Origin: Mucilaginibacter dorajii
Lineage (GTDB): Bacteria > Bacteroidota > Bacteroidia > Sphingobacteriales > Sphingobacteriaceae
Length of the DNA: 64,000 nt
Direction: 5' to 3'
Assembly: GCF_024808255.1 (NCBI RefSeq)
Contig: NZ_JANTYS010000030.1
Coordinates: 1 to 64,000, forward strand
Part shown: positions 8,369 through 15,527 of the stretch, piece by piece
Numbering within the stretch: position 1 is the stretch's first letter
How the letters are laid out: every line of letters begins with the position of its first letter
Position numbers and translations under genes: made by a program
Notes under the pieces: model-generated
Databases searched by the model: none
Told to the model about the DNA's origin: nothing
What the model saw: only the letters and a program-made list of their open reading frames with translations

Positions 8369-9517
8369 ATGGATTTAGTCGATTGTTATAAAAAAGTTCG
8401 CCGGCGAACGGAGCAGATCTGCAGCCCACTGCAAACTGAAGATTACGTGGTACAACCTGTGGTTGATGTTAGTCCGCCCAAATGGCATATAGGGCACGTT
8501 ACGTGGTTTTTTGAAACTTTTATTTTAAAGCCCTATTTTATGGGTTACCAGGAGTTTAACCCCAATTACAATTACGTTTTTAACAGCTATTATGAAACGG
8601 TGGGCAACCGGGTTATCCGTACCGACAGGGGCAATTTGAGCCGCCCAACTGTTGCCGATATTTATCAATACCGGGCCTATGTTGATGAGGCTATGGCCAA
8701 ATTCCTGTGCGAAGAACCATCTTCCGATGTTAAAGAATTACTGATCCTTGGTTTTAACCACGAAGAACAGCACCAGGAGCTTTTATTAACCGATATCAAA
8801 TACATATTAGGCCATAATCCTTTGTTTCCGGCTTATTCTGCAGATTACGTTTCGCCCAAAGTAAAGGAGACTGATACCGCTTTTATTAAGATGGGTGAAG
8901 GTATTTATGAGATAGGTTTTGAAGGAGAAGGCTTTTGCTTTGACAACGAGCTTAACCAGCATAAAGTATATTTAAATGCCTACGGGATAAGCCCCAACCT
9001 GGTAACCAATGCCGAATACCTGGAGTTTATTAACAGTGGTGGCTATCATGATTTTCGCCATTGGCACGCCGAGGGATGGGACTGGGTAAACACCAACAAA
9101 GTTGAAGCTCCGCTTTACTGGCATTTGATAGATGGTGCATGGCATAATTATACTTACCATGGCTTACAGCAGGTTAATTTAAATGAGCCGGTTTGCCATA
9201 TCAGCTATTTTGAGGCCTACGCCTACGCCTCATGGAAAGGGCTTAGGTTGCCTACCGAATTTGAGTGGGAGGCAGCCGCAACAAAGTTTGACTGGGGCAA
9301 AAACTGGGAGTGGACCGAAAGCGCTTACCTCCCCTACCCTGGTTTTGCAAAAGCGCCCGGCGCTATAGGTGAGTATAACGGTAAATTTATGGTGAACCAA
9401 AAAGTATTACGGGGCGCATCGGAAGTTACATCGCCAGGGCATAGCCGGGTTACTTACCGCAACTTTTTTCAAACACATTTACGCTGGCAATTTACGGGCA
9501 TAAGATTGGCCCGTTAA
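8369..9517 (+). CDS. egtB: Ergothioneine synthase EgtB (sulfoxide synthase)
   Basis: Non-haem iron enzyme that joins a sulfur donor (cysteine or gamma-glutamylcysteine) to hercynine with O2, forming the sulfoxide precursor of ergothioneine. The 382 residues comprise an N-terminal DinB-like helical domain and a C-terminal FGE/sulfatase-modifying-like domain. Predicted iron ligands are His43 (in PPKWHIGH) and His131/His135 (HEEQH). The formylglycine-type core shows LRLPTEFEWEAAA and WEWTESAY, and the family tail YRNFF...RWQFTGIRLA is present. It sits between the transporter gene and egtD, four and 21 bases away. No egtA, egtC or egtE lies in the window. The sulfur donor cannot be decided by eye. 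Confidence 0.93.
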   Translation: MDLVDCYKKVRRRTEQICSPLQTEDYVVQPVVDVSPPKWHIGHVTWFFETFILKPYFMGYQEFNPNYNYVFNSYYETVGNRVIRTDRGNLSRPTVADIYQYRAYVDEAMAKFLCEEPSSDVKELLILGFNHEEQHQELLLTDIKYILGHNPLFPAYSADYVSPKVKETDTAFIKMGEGIYEIGFEGEGFCFDNELNQHKVYLNAYGISPNLVTNAEYLEFINSGGYHDFRHWHAEGWDWVNTNKVEAPLYWHLIDGAWHNYTYHGLQQVNLNEPVCHISYFEAYAYASWKGLRLPTEFEWEAAATKFDWGKNWEWTESAYLPYPGFAKAPGAIGEYNGKFMVNQKVLRGASEVTSPGHSRVTYRNFFQTHLRWQFTGIRLAR

Positions 9518-9538
9518 CCATGCAAAACAGGAAGACAG

Positions 9539-10531
9539 ATGGACTCAACCTTAGCACAAACAAATTTGAACACAGCATCAACAACTAAAACCGAAGCGTT
9601 TTTGAGTGATGTTATCACGGGTTTACGGGGCAATCCTAAAAGATTAAATTCAAAATACTTTTATGATGCCAATGGCGATAAGCTTTTCCAGGATTTAATG
9701 AATTGCGAAGAGTATTACCCAACCAATTGCGAGCTGGAAATATTTTCTGAGCGTACCGACGAGATCACCGACGCCCTGATTGCCGGTGGAGACGCGTTCG
9801 ACCTGATAGAATTGGGAGCTGGCGATGCCACTAAATCTGCCTATCTGCTAAAAGACCTGTTAGATAAAAAGGCCGATTTTACCTATCTGCCGATAGATAT
9901 ATCCGAAAATGTAATATCATACCTCAATATCACACTGCCGGTTACGCTACCGGGCTTAAAGATCACCGGCTTAAATGGCGAGTATTTTGATATGCTAAAA
10001 AAAGCGGCTTCAATTTCATCCAGGCGTAAAGTGGTTTTATTTTTGGGGTCGAATATTGGCAATATGCCGGTACCGGAAGCCATTGAATTTTGTCGCGAAT
10101 TACGCAATCACCTTTCCGAAGGCGATATGTTGTTGATTGGTATGGATTTAAAAAAAGACCCAAAGGTTGTTCTTGCTGCCTACAATGATAAAGAGGGAAT
10201 AACCAAAAAATTCAACCTTAACCTGCTCGAAAGGATAAACAGGGAGCTCGGGGCCGATTTTGACCTCGCAAAATTTGATCATTATCCCACTTACGACCCG
10301 GAAAGCGGAGCCTGCAAAAGCTACCTCATCAGTCTTGAGGATCAGATGGTAAAAATTGGAGGTAAGGAGAACATCCATTTCCAGAAAGATGAATACATCT
10401 ACATGGAAATTTCTCAAAAATTTACCCTGATGCAAACCGACCAGATAGCCATTAATACCGGTTTTGCACCATTAACCCAATTTTTTGACGGAAAGAAGTG
10501 GTTTGTGGATGCCATTTGGGTAGCAGCATAA
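9539..10531 (+). CDS. egtD: Histidine N-alpha-methyltransferase EgtD
   Basis: SAM-dependent trimethylation of histidine to hercynine, the first step of ergothioneine synthesis, in the cytosol. At 330 residues it has the family's usual length (about 320). Characteristic blocks are PKRLNSKYFYDANGDKLF (about 33-50), CEEYYPTNCE (about 56-65), the SAM-binding ELGAGDATKS (91-100), FLGSNIGNM (about 167-175) and LIGMDLKKD. The start ATG is 21 bases after the egtB stop. It is the last gene of the operon; a strong terminator hairpin inside an inverted-repeat element follows. With EgtB this supplies the minimal ergothioneine pathway apart from the final C-S lyase. Confidence 0.95.
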   Translation: MDSTLAQTNLNTASTTKTEAFLSDVITGLRGNPKRLNSKYFYDANGDKLFQDLMNCEEYYPTNCELEIFSERTDEITDALIAGGDAFDLIELGAGDATKSAYLLKDLLDKKADFTYLPIDISENVISYLNITLPVTLPGLKITGLNGEYFDMLKKAASISSRRKVVLFLGSNIGNMPVPEAIEFCRELRNHLSEGDMLLIGMDLKKDPKVVLAAYNDKEGITKKFNLNLLERINRELGADFDLAKFDHYPTYDPESGACKSYLISLEDQMVKIGGKENIHFQKDEYIYMEISQKFTLMQTDQIAINTGFAPLTQFFDGKKWFVDAIWVAA

Positions 10532-10692
10532 CACGATTTGTAAGATTTACAGGATTTTTGATTCCTTTCGCCCTATAAGGAAACTCGTTGGTTAATCAAA
10601 TTACCAACGAGTTTTTTTATTCATCTGCATATTTGAAATCTGAAATTTGCACATCAAAAATCCTGTAAATCCTACAAAATCCCGCAATTGTG
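10532..10692. repeat. Inverted-repeat element filling a convergent gap
   Basis: The element fills the gap between the stop codons of egtD and the phyH gene. Arms at 10544-10562 and 10653-10671 are perfect 19-base inverted copies (GATTTACAGGATTTTTGAT). Similarity extends outward to both stop codons, each reading TAACAC. A terminator hairpin lies at the centre. A related element sits at 42528-42752. Confidence 0.8.
10581..10618. terminator. Strong terminator after egtD
   Basis: AAACTCGTTGGT and ACCAACGAGTTT form a 12-base stem followed by a T-run on the plus strand. The A-run on the left makes it usable in reverse for the convergent phyH gene. Confidence 0.85.
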
Positions 10693-11514
10693 TTACAGCA
10701 ATCTCGGGTTCAGCTCAGAGTCTATCAACCCTCCAATTGGCTTGTTCATCAGCCATTTATGATGATCGTTTTTTTGCCACTCGTTTTTATAGGGAGTAAT
10801 CCGCGCGCCATCAGCAATGTAAATAACAGTCATTACCTCGCGCATCTTATCGGAGTTATTTGCTGGTGCATTGTGAATAGTAAAGCCACGGTGAAAGGTT
10901 GCGTCGCCGGCATTCATCGTTTGGGCCCTGCTTATCACAAAACCTTTTTCTTTCACATAATCATCAAACAACGATTCTGATTCATCAGAGATCTCGTGGT
11001 TAAATACGGCTCCTTTGTTGTATGATTTTGAGGCAAACGTTAACATCCCCATATCAACATCAATATCAACCAAAGGCATCCACATGGTTACGGTGTTGTA
11101 GGTATCAATAGGCCAGTAATATTGATCCTGGTGCCAGGGTGTGGGGCCGCCGCCGGCCTCTTTAAACAAAGCCTGGTCATGATACAACCTTACGTTTTCA
11201 ACACCCATCAGGTCGGCGGCAATTTTTGCCATGCGTTTGGCAAACACAAACTTTTTTACGTCGGCATCAACCTGCCAAAGGTTCATGATCTGTAAAAAAG
11301 CCTTCCCGTAAGTATCCCTGTCCTCCAGTTTACGCTTCTCTGTATTATACCTGTCTGCAGCGCCAACAATTATTGGCCGGTAAGCTTCAATCTCGTCTTT
11401 TGAAAGTATATTTTTAACTAAAGCGTGTCCTTTTTCACTAAATTCATGAATGGTTTGGGGGGATAACGTTACAAGATCATCAAGCGGTAGCAGCTCAGAA
11501 ATCTTAGTATTCAT
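10693..11514 (-). CDS. Phytanoyl-CoA dioxygenase (PhyH) family enzyme
   Basis: Fe(II)/2-oxoglutarate dioxygenase of 273 residues, expected to hydroxylate a small organic substrate. The HxD iron motif is WHQDQ (His128, Asp130). The distal ligand His and the 2-oxoglutarate Arg are likely in the segment ATFHRGFTIHNAP (about 210-222) and just after it (MREV). Other PhyH blocks are LYHDQALFKEAGGGPTPWH and TMWMPLVDID. The substrate is unknown. It is divergent from an AraC regulator with 124 bases between the two starts, a common regulator-target arrangement in sugar or osmolyte catabolism. Confidence 0.85.
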   Translation of the reverse strand: MNTKISELLPLDDLVTLSPQTIHEFSEKGHALVKNILSKDEIEAYRPIIVGAADRYNTEKRKLEDRDTYGKAFLQIMNLWQVDADVKKFVFAKRMAKIAADLMGVENVRLYHDQALFKEAGGGPTPWHQDQYYWPIDTYNTVTMWMPLVDIDVDMGMLTFASKSYNKGAVFNHEISDESESLFDDYVKEKGFVISRAQTMNAGDATFHRGFTIHNAPANNSDKMREVMTVIYIADGARITPYKNEWQKNDHHKWLMNKPIGGLIDSELNPRLL

Positions 11515-11638
11515 AATTTTTTTAGTTTATATTCAAAGTAAGTTTAACTTTATCTGATAAAAAATGAAATGAATGGTATATTTATGGGTTATTTTATCCG
11601 TAATTTGACATAAAATAATATTTACGCTAAAATATGCA

Positions 11639-12535
11639 ATGATAAAGGCCTCGTACGAAATTCTTCAACCGTCAAACAGTCAATCATTCCTTGTCAGGAA
11701 ATTTGATAAACTGGCATTTGATGCCCCTTATCATTTTCATGAAGAGTATGAGTTGACATGTATTATAAAAGGCACCGGCAAACGCTATGTTGGCAGCCAT
11801 ATGGAGGATTTTGCTTGTGGCGATGTGGTATTACTTGGTCCCAACCTGCCGCATTGCTGGAAATTGGAGCCCGGCAATATACCCGCCGAAAAGGCAAGTG
11901 CTATTGTAATTCAGTTCAATGATGCTTTTTTAGGCAGCGATTTTTTCAATAGATCTGAACTGCTGCATATCAAGGACCTTTTTCAAAAAAGCGGCTGCGG
12001 CGTATCCTTTCACTCAGATACCCAGGCCGAAGTAAAGCAGCTTTTGCTTAACCTGGTTGAGGAGAAAAATAATTTCAGGATACTGATAGGTTTGTTGGAG
12101 ATATTACAGCGAATGGCTTCGTCTGATGAGTACATGCTGCTTGATCAGCACCGTGTAGTTGCCGAACGGACACTGGCCGAAAACGAACGAATTAACCCGG
12201 TATTTGCCTACCTGGTAGAGAACTTCAGGAAACAGGTATCGTTAGATACGGCGGCAGGTATCGCCAACATGACCACCAATGCTTTTTGCAAATACTTTAA
12301 AAAGGTAACCCGCAAAACATTCATGGAAACCATTATTGAGTACCGGCTTAATTACGCCATACAACAATTAGTGCAAACCGATAAACCAATTTCTGAAATA
12401 TCATATGAAAGCGGTTTTGGTGATGTATCGCATTTTTACAAAATGTTTAAGGCAAAAATGCAATTAAGCCCGCTTAATTACCGCAAACGGTTTATGCGCA
12501 ACATTACAAGTACCCCCAAAAAGTTATCGGCTTAA
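11639..12535 (+). CDS. AraC-family transcriptional regulator
   Basis: Ligand-responsive transcription factor of 298 residues. The N-terminal cupin (about 1-110) contains HFHEEYELTCIIKG and a GDVVLLGPNLPHCW block, the usual effector pocket. Two C-terminal helix-turn-helix motifs (about 190-285) include ITSTPKK-preceded LSPLNYRKRF and the segment ISYESGFGDVSHFYKMFK, diagnostic for AraC/XylS. It is divergently transcribed from the PhyH dioxygenase and probably controls it and itself. The effector is unknown, though carbohydrate or organic-acid signals are usual for this subtype. Confidence 0.9.
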   Translation: MIKASYEILQPSNSQSFLVRKFDKLAFDAPYHFHEEYELTCIIKGTGKRYVGSHMEDFACGDVVLLGPNLPHCWKLEPGNIPAEKASAIVIQFNDAFLGSDFFNRSELLHIKDLFQKSGCGVSFHSDTQAEVKQLLLNLVEEKNNFRILIGLLEILQRMASSDEYMLLDQHRVVAERTLAENERINPVFAYLVENFRKQVSLDTAAGIANMTTNAFCKYFKKVTRKTFMETIIEYRLNYAIQQLVQTDKPISEISYESGFGDVSHFYKMFKAKMQLSPLNYRKRFMRNITSTPKKLSA

Positions 12536-12543
12536 AAGGGAGA

Positions 12544-13200
12544 TCAGGTTACGTTGATAATGCCGCGTTTAATGGCGTAAATAACCAGGCCCACCAGGTT
12601 TTTTGACCCCGTTTTTTCAAACAGGCGGGCGCGGTATCCCTCAACTGTGCGTACACTTAAAAAAATTTTATCGGCAATTTCCTGGTTTGAGCATTCCTGG
12701 CAAACTAATTTTAGCACCTCGATTTCGCGTTCATTTAAATCGGCCTTGTTGGATGTTATGGTTTCAGAATGGTCATTACCTACCAGTTGTTTGATAAGGG
12801 TAATAGAAAGGTGCTCATTAAAATAAAACCCCTTGCAGTGTACCGTTGAAACGGCCTCGATGATCTCTTCGGGCTCGGCGTTTTTAAGCAGGTAGCCAGA
12901 TGCGCCGGCCTTCATCATATCAACAATATACTTATCCTCGTTAAACATGGATAGCGCCAGGATCTTGATCTTTTTATAATTCTGATGTACAAAGGTAGCG
13001 GTTTGTATGCCATCCATTTCGGGCATTTTTATGTCCATCAGCAAAACATCGGGGGTTTTGGTAGTTAGCAACCCCATCAATTCTTTGCCGTTTGAGGCCT
13101 CCAATATCAGGTCGAAGTCCTCGCAATCTTCAAGGGTTGCTTTTAAGCCATTCCTGAAAATTTTATGATCATCTACGATGCCTAATGTAATTTTACCCAT
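12544..13200 (-). CDS. NarL/LuxR-type response regulator (module A)
   Basis: DNA-binding output of a two-component system, 218 residues. The receiver has acidic residues Asp10/Asp11, phospho-acceptor Asp56 in VLLMDIKMP, and Lys105 in YLLKNAEP. The C-terminal LuxR-type helix-turn-helix holds LNEREIEVLKLVCQECSNQE and SVRTVEGYRARLFEKTG. It is last in a minus-strand set behind its kinase gene, with 45 bases between them. A paralogue with the same neighbours is at 31280-31924. Its target genes are unknown; the 12-base palindrome at 15336-15369 is one candidate site. Confidence 0.93.
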   Translation of the reverse strand: MGKITLGIVDDHKIFRNGLKATLEDCEDFDLILEASNGKELMGLLTTKTPDVLLMDIKMPEMDGIQTATFVHQNYKKIKILALSMFNEDKYIVDMMKAGASGYLLKNAEPEEIIEAVSTVHCKGFYFNEHLSITLIKQLVGNDHSETITSNKADLNEREIEVLKLVCQECSNQEIADKIFLSVRTVEGYRARLFEKTGSKNLVGLVIYAIKRGIINVT

Positions 13201-13245
13201 TGACTAACAAATAGTTGAATAAAGATAGTTTTTAATGCTACAAAA

Positions 13246-14028
13246 CTATACTATTTTTAATTTTATCGTTGTAAGCGTACCATTTGACGGTTTGCTGTAA
13301 ATATCAATTTGCCCGTTAATGAGTTGTACCCGGCTTTCCAGGTTTTTAATGCCAAAACCCCGTTTTACATCGCCAAGGTTAAAGCCAATACCGTTATCTT
13401 TAAATTCAAGTACCATAAAATCACCTTCTTTTTTTATGGCAAAATGTATTACGGTGGCGTCGGCGTGTTTAATGGCATTGCCGAAAAGCTCCTGGGCTAT
13501 GCGGTAAAGGGTTACTTCAACGTCGGGCGCGAAGCGCTGATCGGGCATATTTTTGCTGCATTTAACCTTGATATGGGTAGATTGCTCTACCTTATTACAT
13601 AAGGCTTCAATAGCCACCAGTAAACCATAATCGGTTAATACCGGTGGCAATACATTGTGAATAATGTTACGGATTTCCTGTATACACTCATCCGTAAGTT
13701 TGCGGGTATCGGCCAGTAAGGGCTGATTGGTATCGGCCCCAAAGTTTTTATCCAACCGGTGCAGGTTAAGTTTTATGGCCGATAACACCTGGCCTACGCT
13801 ATCATGTAAGTCTTCGGCCAGGCGTTTACGTTCGCTTTCCTGGGTTTCAAAAACGGCGGCCATCAGGTCGCTTTGCCGGGCATCATGTAAAGCCCGCAGT
13901 TCAACCTGGTTCCTGATCATTTTACGCTGATAAATGATCACAAAGAAAAACAGGCAGGTGATTAATACCACTACCACCAAGGTACCTATAATAAGTACGG
14001 GGATCAGGTTGTTTTCTGGGGCTTGCAA
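13246..14028 (-). CDS. HisKA_3 sensor histidine kinase (module A)
   Basis: Membrane-anchored kinase of 260 residues: one helix at about 9-33, a short coiled-coil, the HisKA_3 dimerisation box ERKRLAEDLHDSVGQ with phospho-His75, and an HATPase domain with the N-box ELFGNAIKHADA and G-boxes DNGIGFN and GFGIKNLESRV. It has no sensory domain of its own, so signal input probably comes through the preceding polytopic membrane protein, whose gene it overlaps by 25 bases. Cognate regulator: the gene immediately downstream. Confidence 0.92.
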   Translation of the reverse strand: MQAPENNLIPVLIIGTLVVVVLITCLFFFVIIYQRKMIRNQVELRALHDARQSDLMAAVFETQESERKRLAEDLHDSVGQVLSAIKLNLHRLDKNFGADTNQPLLADTRKLTDECIQEIRNIIHNVLPPVLTDYGLLVAIEALCNKVEQSTHIKVKCSKNMPDQRFAPDVEVTLYRIAQELFGNAIKHADATVIHFAIKKEGDFMVLEFKDNGIGFNLGDVKRGFGIKNLESRVQLINGQIDIYSKPSNGTLTTIKLKIV

Positions 14029-14636
14029 AGTAATCCTACTGAAAATAATGTATTGGCAATAATATTCGTTATGCTGTTAATAATATAGTAATTGGGCCTG
14101 TCATTGACCGGTATCTGTGTTAACAGCATAACCAGGAATATATTAACTGACGTATAAAGCAAAACTCCGGCATTTATCCAAAAGGGCCCTTGCTTCTCAA
14201 TATCGACATATTTAAGCGGATTTAAAAGCTCATAGAAATAAATAAGGGACAATATAATCATTGATATACTTAGTGCCGTGTTTGAAACAGTAGGATAGTC
14301 ATATATATCCGTATTAAAGAACAACATCAGCCCCAAAGTCACAGCCGCAATTGTCACCGTGACTTTTTTCAATACGGGTCTACTAAAAAGATTGTAATAT
14401 ATAAGCGTATAAAATACTAAGGATACCAGCACATTTAAATGAAATAATGGCATATTATTTTTGCTCCCACTTTTCGCCAGCAACCAGGCAATAGGATCAA
14501 ACGTGCAAGATATCAGAAAGTAGAGTGCAGATATCTTTAAAACCTTATCAAGCCGTTTATAGTTATACAATGCAGCTGCTACCGGTAAAAAACCCGAAGA
14601 CGTTGATAAAATGTCTAATGTTACGCTTAATGACAT
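14004..14636 (-). CDS. Polytopic membrane protein of signalling module A
   Basis: A 210-residue integral membrane protein with about six or seven hydrophobic helices and short loops. I know no named family. It aligns by eye with the 229-residue protein of module B: FWINAGVLLYTSVN against FWWVAGVLFFYFG, and a final helix ending GLLCK against SFICK. Its gene overlaps the histidine kinase gene by 25 bases and follows the GIRIY-domain gene by 17, so it is probably the membrane sensor or transducer feeding the kinase. That role is inference from context. Confidence 0.72.
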   Translation of the reverse strand: MSLSVTLDILSTSSGFLPVAAALYNYKRLDKVLKISALYFLISCTFDPIAWLLAKSGSKNNMPLFHLNVLVSLVFYTLIYYNLFSRPVLKKVTVTIAAVTLGLMLFFNTDIYDYPTVSNTALSISMIILSLIYFYELLNPLKYVDIEKQGPFWINAGVLLYTSVNIFLVMLLTQIPVNDRPNYYIINSITNIIANTLFSVGLLCKPQKTT

Positions 14637-14653
14637 TGGATTAAAGAAGGCTT

Positions 14654-15139
14654 TTAGCTTGATAAAACATTTTGAGGGCAGCCTTCTGAACCAGGACAGG
14701 GGTGCGACATATTACCTACTATATTATCTGTAGTAGGTGCCACCAAAGCAAAGGTCTTTATTTCTGTAGAAACCGCTGCTACTTCTTTTTTTGCCTCACC
14801 AGGTAGTTGGTCATGCCCGCTGGCCACCACACCTGTAATTACAAAGCGCTTTTCGCCATCGGAATTGGCTACTACCCGGATAAAGAAGTTGCCTACAGAT
14901 ACCCAGAATTTTTGCCAGCCGCTAAGATGTTGCTTATTAGCATAGTAAATACGGATACCCAGGCAGCCATCCTGGGCCAATATGGTTTTTAAAATTTTTT
15001 GTCCGAAGAACTGCGATACTACGCCATCCGGATGGCGGTGACGGTGGTTTTTTGTCCAGGCTGCGGCAAGTTCAAGATCGATGGCGGCACCTTCATCGCC
15101 GGTAATCGGATCGGTGCCTCTTGTTGGTTTAGTTTCCAT
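14654..15139 (-). CDS. GIRIY-domain protein of signalling module A
   Basis: A 161-residue protein without signal peptide, not assigned to a known family. Core features: a helical segment FFGQKILKTIL (about 44-54), the strand GIRIYYANK (61-69), NFFIRVV (84-90) and RFVITGV (98-104), then a Pro/Ala-rich tail with CPGSEGC (Cys148, Cys154). The same pattern (helix, GIRIYL or GVRIYL, an NFIITTT-like strand, Cys pair) occurs twice in the module B lipoprotein at 33383-34312. First gene of a four-gene minus-strand set, and possibly its ligand-binding or redox-sensing part. Function unknown. Confidence 0.65.
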   Translation of the reverse strand: METKPTRGTDPITGDEGAAIDLELAAAWTKNHRHRHPDGVVSQFFGQKILKTILAQDGCLGIRIYYANKQHLSGWQKFWVSVGNFFIRVVANSDGEKRFVITGVVASGHDQLPGEAKKEVAAVSTEIKTFALVAPTTDNIVGNMSHPCPGSEGCPQNVLSS

Positions 15140-15335
15140 GATTGAGTTTAATGTAGAGGGTTAGGAATTAGTTTGGCTAAAACTAAGACTAATAAGTTAT
15201 TATTTCAACAGGGCGAAAAGTTTTACAAAAAATGCAAGCGGTGTTATTAATTCGTAACAGGTTCATTTACAGTTAATAGTGATTAGTCTCGTTTTTTCAC
15301 CGGGTGCATTTTACGTATTTCTACGCAAACGAATC

Positions 15336-15369
15336 TGTAGTTGTACGTTTTCGATAGCGTACAACTACA
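15336..15369. promoter_or_regulatory. Perfect 12-base palindrome in a divergent control region
   Basis: TGTAGTTGTACG at 15336-15347 is repeated in inverted form at 15358-15369 with a 10-base spacer and no T-run. It lies in the 388-base gap between the divergent module A genes and the 621-residue gene. An operator, or an RNA hairpin in a leader, would fit. The rest of the gap (15140-15527) shows no gene. Confidence 0.45.
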
Positions 15370-15527
15370 AGCTATAAAACAGTAGTAGCCACGTTGCTTT
15401 CACCTTTTTTTAAGCAAACCTTTGACATGACAAAACGCTGCAAAAATAGCTGTGCAACAAAATGTTATGGAGGATGCCCAAAATCCATTTTCAAAGAGTA
15501 GGCACCAAAAATCTAAAGCAAAAACCT

